Shown piece by piece: positions 50,794-59,124 of a stretch of DNA of 64,000 nt. The first letter of the stretch is position 1; the number at the start of each line of letters is the position of its first letter. Made by a program: the position numbers and the translations under genes. The notes under the pieces were generated by a model. It saw nothing but the letters and a program-made list of their open reading frames with translations, ran no database searches and was not told the origin of the DNA. This DNA comes from Pseudomonas putida (lineage in GTDB: Bacteria > Pseudomonadota > Gammaproteobacteria > Pseudomonadales > Pseudomonadaceae), in contig NZ_MKZO01000026.1 in NCBI RefSeq assembly GCF_001941965.1, positions 1-64,000 of the forward strand. The letters are read 5' to 3'.

Positions 50794-51279
50794 ATGTCCA
50801 TTTACGCTGACCTGCAGAAGCGCTACGAGAGTCACGAAACTGCGCTTCACACTCAGTTGCATCTCCTCTCCAAAGCCGCTGGCGACCTTGCCGCCGGGTT
50901 TGGGAAGTACCTCGGCCTGCCTGGAGAAAGGTGGAATCACCCTGATGGTAAGGTTGGCGAGCGCTACGTTAGATTGGGCGAGGGGTCGGTAGACTCTTTC
51001 CAAGAAAAGCGCTGGATAGAATTAAGCAGCTCAAAGGGTAAGGTTGATTTTTCCATCGCCATTACCTTGGTGTCAGAGGATCGCGATAGTCGGACTACCT
51101 ATATATTCAGTATGGGCGTCCAATTTTGTGAAGACGGCTATCTATTCGAAGTGCAAGGCCACGGTGTCTCTCTCGCTATTGAGGCAGTGAAAGCGGGAGT
51201 TTTTGACCCTGTATATATGCTGATCGTTGATCGGCTTGTGGCCAGGCTGGACCCTTCCAGTATCCTCATCAAGAACTGA
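50794..51279 (+). CDS. Terminator-flanked cargo gene of unknown function
   Basis: This 161-residue protein (MSIYADLQKRYESHETALHT...) has an amphipathic N-terminal helix (HTQLHLLSKAAGDLAAGFGKYLG) and a beta-rich remainder (FSIAITLVSEDRDSRTTYIFSMGVQF). GGGAG lies upstream. It sits between two terminators, separate from early and late operons, and its base composition is more AT-rich than its neighbours. This is typical of a lysogen-expressed moron. No family recognised. Confidence 0.65.
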   Translation: MSIYADLQKRYESHETALHTQLHLLSKAAGDLAAGFGKYLGLPGERWNHPDGKVGERYVRLGEGSVDSFQEKRWIELSSSKGKVDFSIAITLVSEDRDSRTTYIFSMGVQFCEDGYLFEVQGHGVSLAIEAVKAGVFDPVYMLIVDRLVARLDPSSILIKN

Positions 51280-51296
51280 TTCCCGTCGCACTCCCG

Positions 51297-51323
51297 AGCC
51301 CAGCCACCGTGCTGGGCTTTTTG
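51297..51323 (+). terminator. Terminator after the cargo gene at 50794
   Basis: A perfect stem AGCCCAGC/GCTGGGCT has a six-base loop and a TTTTT tail. Confidence 0.88.
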
Positions 51324-51390
51324 AAGGGGCGCAGTAGCGTCTCGTATTGATACTATCTCTGGCTTTATCCACGAGCAGGGAAGAAAGCTA

Positions 51391-51732
51391 ATGATTCGAT
51401 GGACTGTGGCTTTGTCGGTTGCGGTGCTTATCCTTTCTGGTTGCGGCGAGAAGACGCCTGAACAAAAGGCTGCCAGCGAGGCAGCAATGACAAAAATCAA
51501 AATTGAGCGGATGGCGCGCGAATTCGCCACTGGGGCGTTAAAGGATCCAGGCAGTGCAGAATTCAGGAACCAGAACGAATTCTGCGGGGAAGTGAACTCG
51601 AAGAATTCATTTGGAGGCTATACCGGCTTTCAGAGGTTTATCGCAGCAAGCAGGGACTTGGTTGTCTTTGAAAGGGACTCTGGCTTAAGCCCTGCTGAGT
51701 TCGCCAAGGCTTGGAACCAGGTCTGCTTGTGA
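51391..51732 (+). CDS. Prophage-encoded lipoprotein
   Basis: The 113-residue protein has a lipoprotein signal MIRWTVALSVAVLILSGCGEK (lipobox LSGC). The mature part is TPEQKAASEAAMTKIKIER followed by ALKDPGSAEFRNQNEFCGEVNSKNSFGGYTGFQRF, a pattern seen in small exported phage and plasmid proteins. It lies between terminators (51297 and 51828) and so is a separate unit. It may act in superinfection exclusion or in altering the lysogen's envelope (inference). Confidence 0.75.
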   Translation: MIRWTVALSVAVLILSGCGEKTPEQKAASEAAMTKIKIERMAREFATGALKDPGSAEFRNQNEFCGEVNSKNSFGGYTGFQRFIAASRDLVVFERDSGLSPAEFAKAWNQVCL

Positions 51733-51827
51733 TCGCGGAAGCACCCTTTGGTTGGTGCTTAAGTGGAACGATAGATGTATCTGCGCATCGACGGTAAGCC
51801 AGGCTTCCGGACGTTGCATTAATCTCA

Positions 51828-51857
51828 AAGGCCCGCCGTCTCGGTGGGCCTTTTTTG
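51828..51857 (+). terminator. Terminator before the lysis-like genes
   Basis: The stem AAGGCCCGCC/GGTGGGCCTT has one G-U pair and is followed by TTTTTT. It separates the lipoprotein unit from the late operon and might be read through by the antiterminator. Confidence 0.85.
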
Positions 51858-51870
51858 TTCTGGAGTCTCA

Positions 51871-52242
51871 ATGGACCCGACGGATCTTGGGCCTGGAACG
51901 GCCACTTGGTTGGGCGGTACGGGCACAGTCCTGCTTGGCGGATTCCTTTGGCTTCGCAAGTTCCTATCGAAGGACGCTGCGGACCGCGCCATGGATAACG
52001 CCGATATCGGCACAGTCCGCCGGCTGAATGAGCTGCTCGACTCCGAGCGTGAAGCTCGAAAGCTGGCAGAGGCTCGCGCTGACCAGTTTGCGAAAGAGCG
52101 CAATGAGCTGGCCGCAACCGTCGGACGGCTCGAAGGCAAGATCGAGGCCTTGACCAGCCAGGTCGGCCAGCTGACTGACCGCGTCACCGCGCAGAGCGAG
52201 GAGATCGCCCGCCTGCGTGGCAAGCTTGGAGGTGCGTCCTGA
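51871..52242 (+). CDS. Holin-like membrane/coiled-coil protein
   Basis: In this 123-residue protein one hydrophobic segment (ATWLGGTGTVLLGGFLWL) is followed by a long coiled coil (DSEREARKLAEARADQFAKERNELAATVGRLEGKIEALTSQ...). It starts the late operon before a second membrane/coiled-coil gene and the HNH gene, where many siphoviruses keep lysis genes. Holin function is a positional guess, and no endolysin is next to it. Confidence 0.55.
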   Translation: MDPTDLGPGTATWLGGTGTVLLGGFLWLRKFLSKDAADRAMDNADIGTVRRLNELLDSEREARKLAEARADQFAKERNELAATVGRLEGKIEALTSQVGQLTDRVTAQSEEIARLRGKLGGAS

Positions 52243-52571
52243 TGGACAGATGTGCATTGGAGTTCATCGCCCGCCGCTGGTGGCGTCGGGTAGAGGTCTG
52301 GCTGATTGCCGCCGTGCTTATCGTAGGCGGCGCTGTGCTTGGCTGGCAGTCTGCCTACTGGTCGATGGCCAGCACCCAGGCCCACCAGGTGGATGAGATA
52401 CGCCATGCCTACGACGCCGCAATGGTTGAGCGTGACAAACGCCTGGATGAGCTGACCCAGAAGGCCGAGAGCGCCGCCACCAGCGCTTCAAATGCGGCGA
52501 CCACTGCAACCCAAGCTGCTGACAAAGCTGACGAAGCCCTTACCAGGGCCCAGCTGGAGACGAACCCGTGA
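52242..52571 (+). CDS. Membrane-anchored coiled-coil protein, possible lysis accessory
   Basis: This 109-residue protein has a basic N-terminus, one TM helix (VWLIAAVLIVGGAVLGWQSAYW) and a periplasmic coiled coil ending in an Ala/Thr repeat (AATSASNAATTATQAADKADEAL). The topology matches an inner-membrane spanin. Its ATG overlaps the previous stop by one base. Tentative. Confidence 0.55.
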   Translation: MDRCALEFIARRWWRRVEVWLIAAVLIVGGAVLGWQSAYWSMASTQAHQVDEIRHAYDAAMVERDKRLDELTQKAESAATSASNAATTATQAADKADEALTRAQLETNP

Positions 52572-52762
52572 TTACGCTAACCAATAGCAACGGCCTGAAG
52601 ACTCACCTGGCGGCGGAAGCGATCGCGCGCGTCGACGAGGCCGGTGCCAGCAGCAAGTGGCACGGCATCTGCGCCATCGTTCGCACGTTCGACGGCCAAG
52701 TGCTGGAGGTGAAGCAGCGGGCCGACGATGTGGTCCGGCAGATCCGCGAGGCGAAGCAATGA
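52568..52762 (+). CDS. Small phage protein of unknown function
   Basis: This 64-residue protein starts with GTG overlapping the previous stop. The sequence ITLTNSNGLKTHLAAEAIARVDEAG, then IVRTFDGQVLEVKQ, resembles the short FlbD-like beta fold, but this is weak. It is ATGA-coupled to the next gene. Confidence 0.6.
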   Translation: MITLTNSNGLKTHLAAEAIARVDEAGASSKWHGICAIVRTFDGQVLEVKQRADDVVRQIREAKQ

Positions 52763-52890
52763 ACCAGCTACCAGAGACGAATGCGCTGCTTTTCGTTGGC
52801 GCCTTGGCGCTACTCGGGATAATTGGTTGGGCGTGCGTCGAGGGCGTGCTCTGGGTTGCCGGTCACGTAACCGTGGGCTGGACCCGATGA
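52759..52890 (+). CDS. 43-residue single-helix membrane protein
   Basis: The small gene MNQLPETNALLFVGALALLG... has one TM helix (residues 9-34). It overlaps both neighbours by four bases (ATGA), strong evidence that it is translated. It may belong to the lysis set. Confidence 0.6.
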   Translation: MNQLPETNALLFVGALALLGIIGWACVEGVLWVAGHVTVGWTR

Positions 52891-53225
52891 ACAGGCTCAG
52901 GACCCTTGGCTCCCGCATCAAGGAAGTCAGTGGGTCGCGCGTCCAGGTGGTAACACCTGGCAGTTGGCGAAGCGGAATGACCAGCTCGCAGCGTGGCTAC
53001 GACTACCGATGGCAGAAGGCCCGCGAGCGTTACCTGCGCGACCACCCGTTGTGTGTCTATTGCGAACGTAACGGCCGGACCGCCGCAGCAAGCGTCGTAG
53101 ACCACATCATTTCTCACCGCGGCGACAAGGAGCTTTTCTGGGATGAGGGCAACTGGCAGTCGCTGTGCAAGCTTTGCCACGACTCGGTCAAGCAGGCCGA
53201 GGAGGCCGCAGGCCAGGCCGGCTGA
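52887..53225 (+). CDS. HNH endonuclease
   Basis: This 112-residue phage HNH nuclease has HPLCVYCERNGRTAAASVVDHIISHRGD...WDEGNWQSLCKLCHDSVKQ: two zinc CxxC pairs and the DH/N/H catalytic set. HNH proteins beside terminase genes are needed for cos cleavage in HK97-type phages. It lies 158 bases upstream of terS. Confidence 0.92.
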   Translation: MNRLRTLGSRIKEVSGSRVQVVTPGSWRSGMTSSQRGYDYRWQKARERYLRDHPLCVYCERNGRTAAASVVDHIISHRGDKELFWDEGNWQSLCKLCHDSVKQAEEAAGQAG

Positions 53226-53383
53226 CCGTCAGCGGAATGGCGCGACGCAGGTTGAGGCACCTCGCTTGCACGTCAATGGCGTGCTACAAGGGGTAGGGCG
53301 GTTTAAAGTATAGCGATTCTCATCTGACTAGACCGCCTCCGACCCCACGTACACATTTTTCTCCCCCCTAAAGGTTTTTGTTA
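53226..53383. other. Gap between HNH and terS; candidate cos region
   Basis: The 158 bases contain no gene. A short dyad GGCGGT (53297-53302)/ACCGCC (53333-53338) and pyrimidine-rich and T-rich runs are present. In HK97-type phages with an HNH next to terminase, cos lies here. This is position only; no known cos sequence was recognised. Confidence 0.35.
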
Positions 53384-53884
53384 ATGGTGTTAACAGACAA
53401 ACAACGACAGTTTGTTGACGCTAAGGCTCGGGGAGCGTCCAACAAAGAAGCGGCCGAAGCCGCCGGCAGCAAGCCTTCAACGGCTGCCGCGGCCGGTTCG
53501 CGATGGGCCAATGATCCAAAGATTGCTGCCGCAATTCTGGCCCGCCGAGCCGAGCTCAGTGTTAACCCTGAGCCGAAGAAGCGACGCGGCAAGGCGAAGG
53601 CCGAGGAGATCGCTGAAGACCCGGCCGGGATTGCTGAGGCGGATGGCGAATTCCTCACCTGCCTGCCGTCAACCAATGATCCTCTCGTGTGGTTGCTCGC
53701 GCTTATGAACGAGCCCAGGGCAAAGGTCTTTGATCGGCGCAATGCTGCGCAGACCGCCGTGCCCTATGTCCACGGAAAGAAGGCTGACGCTGGAAAGAAG
53801 GAGCAAAAGGCGGAAGCCGCGAAAGAGGCGGGGAAGGGCAAGTATTCCCAAAGCAAGCCACCCCTCACGGTCGTCAGGGGGTGA
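53384..53884 (+). CDS. Terminase small subunit
   Basis: This 166-residue protein has LTDKQRQFVDAKARGASNKEAAEAAGSKPSTAAAAGSRWANDPKIAAAI, the HTH start of the TerS family that binds the packaging site. The tail is Lys/Ala-rich. The ATG at 53384 is used, with AAAGG upstream; an in-frame TTG lies two codons earlier. It is followed three bases later by terL. Confidence 0.88.
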   Translation: MVLTDKQRQFVDAKARGASNKEAAEAAGSKPSTAAAAGSRWANDPKIAAAILARRAELSVNPEPKKRRGKAKAEEIAEDPAGIAEADGEFLTCLPSTNDPLVWLLALMNEPRAKVFDRRNAAQTAVPYVHGKKADAGKKEQKAEAAKEAGKGKYSQSKPPLTVVRG

Positions 53885-53887
53885 CGC

Positions 53888-55567
53888 ATGCTTTGGACCA
53901 CTGCCTGCCCCGATTGGTGGCGTCGCCTGGCTGCGGGCGAGTCGATCATTCCGGAGCCACTGTTTCCGCAGGAGGCTGAAGATTGCCTTGAGGTTTTCAA
54001 AGGGCTTCGTATTGTCGATGCACCTGGCAGCCCGACAATAGCGAGTGCCTGCGCGCCATGGGTGCTTGCATTTGCTGGAGCGGTGTTCGGCAGTTACAAC
54101 AGCGAAACTGGTGAGCGCTTGATTCGGGAGGTGATGCTCTGCATCCCGAAGAAGAACAGTAAATCGACTATCGCTGCCGCAATCATGCTGACGGCCTTGA
54201 TTCGAAATTGGCGGAAGTCTGCCGAGTTCATCATTCTCGCGCCGACGAAAGAAATTGCCGACAATTCGTTCGTGCCGGCCAAGGACATGGTCAGCAACGA
54301 TGACGAGCTGAAGGATTTACTGCATGTGCAGCCCCATCTTCGGTTGATTACCCACCGGGAAACCGGCGCGACGTTGAAGGTGGTTGCTGCTGATAGCGAT
54401 GTAGTCGGTGGCAAGAAAGCGGTCGGCGTGCTGATCGACGAGGCCTGGTTGTTCGGCAAAAACCCAAAGGCGGCGGACATGATCCGCGAAGCAACAGGCG
54501 GACTGCTGTCGAGGCCGGAAGGCTTCATCATCTGGTTGACGACCCAGTCGAATGAACCGCCTGCGGGCGTGTTCAAGTCGAAGTTAAGCTACGCGCGCGG
54601 GGTCCGTGATGGTCGCATCGACGACAATCGCTTCCTCCCAATCATCTACGAATTCTCGAAAGAGATGATCCATAGCGGTGAGGCCCGCAAGCCCGAGAAC
54701 TTCCACCTGGTGAACCCTAACATGGGGTTCTCCGTTGATCGTCCAACGCTTGAACGTTTGTTCATGCAAGCGGAGATCGACGGAGAGGCGGAGCTGCGCG
54801 GCTTCCTGGCCAAGCACCTCAATATTGAAATCGGCTTGGCGCTCATGTCGGACGCCTGGGTCGGCGCTGAATTCTGGGAGCCCCAGACGGCGACATGGCT
54901 CACTCTGGATGTACTTCTTGATCGATGCGAAGTCGTCGATGTCGGGGGAGACGGGGGCGGCCTGGACGACTTGCTCGGCCTTGCGGTCATTGGGCGGGAG
55001 GCCGGAACGCGCAGATGGTTTCACTGGGCACACGCCTGGGCGCATCCATCGGTGCTGGAGCGGCGCAAGTCGGAAGCTCCACGGCTCAAGGACCTAGAGG
55101 CGGTTGGCGACTTGACAATCGTCAAGCGCATTGGGGACGACGTTGAGCAATTCGCCGCCATCGTCAAGCGCATCAACGAGACCGGGTTGCTGGATAAGGT
55201 CGGCCTCGATCCTGCGGGAATTGGCTCGGTGCTCGATGCACTGGCTGATGCGGGTGTCGAGGAAGACAAGATCGTTGGCATTTCCCAAGGTTGGAAACTG
55301 ACGGGTGCGATCAAGACAACGGAGCGCAAGCTTGCAGAGGGCACGCTTCTGCACTGCGGGCAACCATTGATGGCCTGGTCATGTGGCAACGCCAAAGGGG
55401 TGCCCTCAGCCAACGCTTTCTTGATCACCAAGCAAGCTTCCGGCACAGCCAAGATCGACCCGCTGATGGCTACATTCAACGCTGTTTCTCTGATCAGCCT
55501 CAATCCTGAAGGCCGCGGGGGAATGGACAACTTTATGGCAGGCATTCGGGACCCACTGATCGCATGA
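53888..55567 (+). CDS. Terminase large subunit (HK97-type)
   Basis: This 559-residue packaging motor and nuclease has ATPase Walker A-like CIPKKNSKSTIAAA, Walker B AVGVLIDEAWLFG and coupling motif IIWLTTQSNEPP. The nuclease domain has the acidic cluster DVGGDGGGLDDLLG, then KVGLDPAGIGSVLDALADAG. It matches the Terminase_1 family. The stop overlaps the next small gene (ATGA). Confidence 0.94.
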   Translation: MLWTTACPDWWRRLAAGESIIPEPLFPQEAEDCLEVFKGLRIVDAPGSPTIASACAPWVLAFAGAVFGSYNSETGERLIREVMLCIPKKNSKSTIAAAIMLTALIRNWRKSAEFIILAPTKEIADNSFVPAKDMVSNDDELKDLLHVQPHLRLITHRETGATLKVVAADSDVVGGKKAVGVLIDEAWLFGKNPKAADMIREATGGLLSRPEGFIIWLTTQSNEPPAGVFKSKLSYARGVRDGRIDDNRFLPIIYEFSKEMIHSGEARKPENFHLVNPNMGFSVDRPTLERLFMQAEIDGEAELRGFLAKHLNIEIGLALMSDAWVGAEFWEPQTATWLTLDVLLDRCEVVDVGGDGGGLDDLLGLAVIGREAGTRRWFHWAHAWAHPSVLERRKSEAPRLKDLEAVGDLTIVKRIGDDVEQFAAIVKRINETGLLDKVGLDPAGIGSVLDALADAGVEEDKIVGISQGWKLTGAIKTTERKLAEGTLLHCGQPLMAWSCGNAKGVPSANAFLITKQASGTAKIDPLMATFNAVSLISLNPEGRGGMDNFMAGIRDPLIA

Positions 55568-55725
55568 ACGCACTGTACTTTTTTTACGCTTGCGCCGTGG
55601 CGGCCTTCTGTCTTGCATGCGCCGGGGTCTGGGTCCTGGCTGGCACTGGCTGGGCCTTGCTGGCTGGATCGGCGAGCTTCTTCTGCGTCGCCGGCTTCCT
55701 TCGTCGAGGGCTGATCAGTGATTAA
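55564..55725 (+). CDS. 53-residue two-helix membrane protein between terL and portal
   Basis: The small gene MNALYFFYACAVAAFCLACAG... has two hydrophobic segments and a basic FLRRG end. Its start overlaps the terL stop and its stop overlaps the portal GTG start by eight bases, so it is embedded in the translation chain. A comparable small hydrophobic gene lies at this place in some HK97-type phages. Function unknown. Confidence 0.65.
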   Translation: MNALYFFYACAVAAFCLACAGVWVLAGTGWALLAGSASFFCVAGFLRRGLISD

Positions 55726-57028
55726 AAGCCTATCCCAAGCGTTGGGGGCTGCTGCGGTTAAGCCCTCAGCCAGTATGAGCGAATGGTTTGGCAAGACCGT
55801 CAAGCTATCGGATGGCGGATTCTGGGGTGCTTTCCTCGGCGCGTCTTCCAGCAGTGGGAAGTCGGTCAGCGTGGACAAGGCGCTGCGCCTTTCCACGGTG
55901 TGGGCCTGTGTTCGTATTATCTCGACCTCCGTCGCTGGCTTGCCGCTCAGTATCTACAAGCGGATGCCGGATGGGAGTCGTGAGAGTGCGCGGGACTTTC
56001 CACTGTACGACGTGGTGCATACCAGCCCGAACGAGGATATGGCTGCTTTCCATTTTTGGCAGGCGGTAGTTGCCTCGATGCTGCTTTGGGGAAACGCTTA
56101 TTGCGAGATACATCGCTCTGCCGGTCGTGTCATCGCGTTGGACTTTCTGATGCCCTCGCGGGTCGAGCTAGAGTTCGATGACGATGGCCGACTGAGGTAC
56201 TACTTCAGGCCGCGGAAGGGGGCGCGACGGGAGATCGAGCGACAGAATATGTTGCACATCCCGGCTTTTAGCCTGGATGGCAGGGTTGGTCTTTCCGCCA
56301 TTCGCTACGGGGCGGACGTGTTCGGCGCGGCGATGTCAGCAGATGACGCCGCAAATAGCACCTTCCGTAACGGCATGATGCCTACGGTGGCTTTTTCGGT
56401 AGACAAGACGCTGAACCCCGCACAGCGTGTTGAGTTTCGCGAGTACGTCAAGACGATCTCCGGGGCTTTGAATGCCGGCAAAAGCCCAGTTCTTGAGCAA
56501 GGGGTGAAGCCTGAAATGATTGGCATCAACCCTGCGGATGCGCAGCTGCTCGAATCGAGAGGGCATAGCATCGAGGAAATCTGCCGGTGGTTCGGCGTAC
56601 CACCCTGGATGGTGATGAAAACCGACAAGGGCAGTAATTGGGGGACTGGTCTGGAGCAGCAGCAGATTGCTTTTCTGACCTACTGCATCATGTCCTACAC
56701 CGCTCCGATTGAGCAGTGTGTGAACAAGTGGTGCATGACAGCAGTGGACCGGATCACCTTCTACTCGGAGTTCTCGCTGGAGGCGTTCCTGCGTGCAGAC
56801 AGCTCCGGGCGGGCATCCTATCTCAGCACCATGGGACAAAACGGCTACATGACCCGCAATGAGGGCCGGCGCAAGGAGAATCTTCCGAGCATGCCCGGCG
56901 GGGACGTGCTCACTGTTCAATCCAACCTGGTACCGCTTGATCAACTTGGCAAGCAAAACGACGGGCACGCGGCTCGTGACGCCCTGAAAGCATGGCTGCA
57001 GGAAGGCGGCAGCAACCCTCGGGAGTAA
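55718..57028 (+). CDS. HK97-family portal protein
   Basis: This 436-residue protein forms the dodecameric portal through which DNA enters. Typical segments are ALRLSTVWACVRIISTSVAGLPLSIYK, GNAYCEIHRSAGRVIAL, MLHIPAFSLDGRVGLSAI and RWFGVPPWMVMKTDKGSNWGTGLEQQ. It begins with GTG and is followed three bases later by the protease gene. Confidence 0.95.
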   Translation: MIKSLSQALGAAAVKPSASMSEWFGKTVKLSDGGFWGAFLGASSSSGKSVSVDKALRLSTVWACVRIISTSVAGLPLSIYKRMPDGSRESARDFPLYDVVHTSPNEDMAAFHFWQAVVASMLLWGNAYCEIHRSAGRVIALDFLMPSRVELEFDDDGRLRYYFRPRKGARREIERQNMLHIPAFSLDGRVGLSAIRYGADVFGAAMSADDAANSTFRNGMMPTVAFSVDKTLNPAQRVEFREYVKTISGALNAGKSPVLEQGVKPEMIGINPADAQLLESRGHSIEEICRWFGVPPWMVMKTDKGSNWGTGLEQQQIAFLTYCIMSYTAPIEQCVNKWCMTAVDRITFYSEFSLEAFLRADSSGRASYLSTMGQNGYMTRNEGRRKENLPSMPGGDVLTVQSNLVPLDQLGKQNDGHAARDALKAWLQEGGSNPRE

Positions 57029-57031
57029 CCC

Positions 57032-57889
57032 ATGAAACACAAAATTCAGTCTCGCGGCCTGCGCAGCGAGATAAGCCCGCGCGCGCTCGAAAAATGGAAT
57101 CCTGCGATCCAGGCTGCCGTAGAGAGCACCTCGGACACCATCACAATCTACGGCGTCATTGGCGAGGATTGGTACGGCGAGGGTGTGACCTTGAGTCGGA
57201 TCGATAGTGCTCTGCGTGCCATCGGCGACAAGGATGTGACGGTTTACATCAACTCGCCAGGTGGCGACATGTTCGAGGGCATCGCCATCTACAACCGTCT
57301 GCTTGAGCACAAGCACAGGGTCACCACCAAGGTTCTCGGCATGGCCGCCAGTGCCGCCTCGATCATCTACCTGGCTGGCTCGGACCGGCAGGTAGCCAGC
57401 AGCGCATTTCTGATGATCCACAACTGCTGGACCTGGTTAGCCGGTAATCGCCATTACCTGCGCGCCGTAGCGGACGATATGCAGGAGTTCGATGCTGCAA
57501 TGGCCGACCTCTATGCCGAAACCAGCGGCCAGTCTGCCGCCGATATGGCAGAGCTGATGGACGACGAAACCTACATCCGCGGCAAGCGGGCGGTGGAGCT
57601 TGGATTGGCCACCGGCCTGCTTTCGTCGAGCGAGATCGCGGAGCGGGAGACGACGGAGTCCACTCAAGCAAATGCGCTTAAAGCCATGGACGTGGCACTG
57701 GCCAAGGCGGGCATGACCCGCTCAGAGCGCCGCGAGCTTTTCGCCAATTTCAAGTCCGGTATGCCTCGCGCTACCGGCGGGGGTACGCATAACGCTGCCC
57801 CGACCGATAAGCCCCGCGCTGTCGCGCCAGACCTCTCCGCCTCACTGAGCGCGGCAACCAATCTCCTCAATTCTCTGAAAGGAAAGTGA
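57032..57889 (+). CDS. ClpP-like prohead protease
   Basis: This 285-residue S14-type head maturation protease has TVYINSPGGDMFEGIAIYN, the nucleophile Ser in GMAASAASIIYLAG and the catalytic His in FLMIHNCWTWLAGN. The C-terminal region ends in low-complexity sequence that may act in scaffolding. It precedes the capsid gene. Confidence 0.94.
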   Translation: MKHKIQSRGLRSEISPRALEKWNPAIQAAVESTSDTITIYGVIGEDWYGEGVTLSRIDSALRAIGDKDVTVYINSPGGDMFEGIAIYNRLLEHKHRVTTKVLGMAASAASIIYLAGSDRQVASSAFLMIHNCWTWLAGNRHYLRAVADDMQEFDAAMADLYAETSGQSAADMAELMDDETYIRGKRAVELGLATGLLSSSEIAERETTESTQANALKAMDVALAKAGMTRSERRELFANFKSGMPRATGGGTHNAAPTDKPRAVAPDLSASLSAATNLLNSLKGK

Positions 57890-57891
57890 CA

Positions 57892-59076
57892 ATGGACTTT
57901 GAAGCCCAAGTCAAAGAACTCAACGCCAGCCTCAAGGGCATTGGCGACCAGATCAAAAACCAGGCCGAGGCGACCGAAAAGCAGCTCAAAGCTTCTGGCG
58001 AGATGAGCGCTGAAACGAAGGCGAAGGTCGACGAACTGCTGGTCAAGCAGGGTGAGCTTCAGGCGCGTCTGGGCGAGGCTGAGCAGAAGCTTGTAAATGC
58101 AAGCCGGGATCGCAATCACCAGGAGGAGCCCCAGAAGTCGGTTGGCGCTCTGGTGATCGAGAGCGACGAAATGAAGGATATGAACTCGTCCTTCCGTGGT
58201 TCGCGCCGCGTGTCGGTGCCGCGTGCAGCCATCACTACCGCGACCGGCGGTGACTTGGTCGCCCCGCAACGCCTTGCGGGTGTCGTCGCGCCGCCTCAAC
58301 GCCGGCTGACCATCCGCGACCTGGTGGCGCCGGGCACCACGGAATCGAACTCCATCGAGTACATCCGCGAGACAGGCTACACCAACAACGCGCGGACGGT
58401 GGCAGAGGGTACCGCGAAGCCATATTCCGATATCACCTTTGCTCTGGCTACCGCGAACGTCCGCACCATTGCCCACCTGTTCAAGGCGAGCCGGCAGATG
58501 CTGGACGATGCAAAGGCCTTGCAGAGCTACATCGACGCCCGAGCCCGTTACGGTCTACTGATGGCCGAGGAGGCGCAGCTGCTCTACGGCAACGGTACCG
58601 GTGCCAACCTGCAGGGCCTGATGACCGTCGCCCAGCTGTATGCCGCGCCTAGTGGCGTAACCGTCGTCGGCGAGCAGCGTATCGACAGGCTGCGTCTGGC
58701 GCTGCTCCAGGCCGAACTGGCCGAGTTCCCCTCGGACGGGATCGTGCTGAACCCTATCGACTGGGCAGCAATCGAGCTGACCAAGGATGGTGAGGGTCGC
58801 TACATCATCGGCCAGCCGCAAGAAGGCACCAGTGCCAAGCTCTGGAACCGTCCGGTGGTGTCGACCCAGGCTATGACGCAGGACGACTTCCTGGTGGGCG
58901 CGTTCAAGCTCGGCGCACAGATCTACGACCGCATGGAAATCGAAGTGTTGATCTCGACTGAGAACGACAAGGACTTCGAAAACAATATGGCGTCCATCCG
59001 AGCCGAGGAGCGCCTGGCGTTTGCCATCTACCGCGAAGAGGCCTTCGTCACTGGGCCTCTCACCGGAACGCCTTAA
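57892..59076 (+). CDS. Major capsid protein (HK97 fold)
   Basis: This 394-residue protein has an N-terminal coiled-coil delta domain (FEAQVKELNASLKGIGDQIKNQAEATEKQLKA), probably removed by the protease near residue 100, then RLTIRDLVAPGTTESNSIEYIRE, LLYGNGTGANLQGLM and the tail VLISTENDKDFENNMASIRAEERLAFAIYREEAFV. The ATG at 57892 has AAAGGA upstream; an in-frame GTG lies two codons earlier. Confidence 0.95.
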   Translation: MDFEAQVKELNASLKGIGDQIKNQAEATEKQLKASGEMSAETKAKVDELLVKQGELQARLGEAEQKLVNASRDRNHQEEPQKSVGALVIESDEMKDMNSSFRGSRRVSVPRAAITTATGGDLVAPQRLAGVVAPPQRRLTIRDLVAPGTTESNSIEYIRETGYTNNARTVAEGTAKPYSDITFALATANVRTIAHLFKASRQMLDDAKALQSYIDARARYGLLMAEEAQLLYGNGTGANLQGLMTVAQLYAAPSGVTVVGEQRIDRLRLALLQAELAEFPSDGIVLNPIDWAAIELTKDGEGRYIIGQPQEGTSAKLWNRPVVSTQAMTQDDFLVGAFKLGAQIYDRMEIEVLISTENDKDFENNMASIRAEERLAFAIYREEAFVTGPLTGTP

Positions 59077-59124
59077 ACAATCCGTAGCGAGGCGTCAGCA
59101 ATGGCGCCTAACAGGAGAATATTC

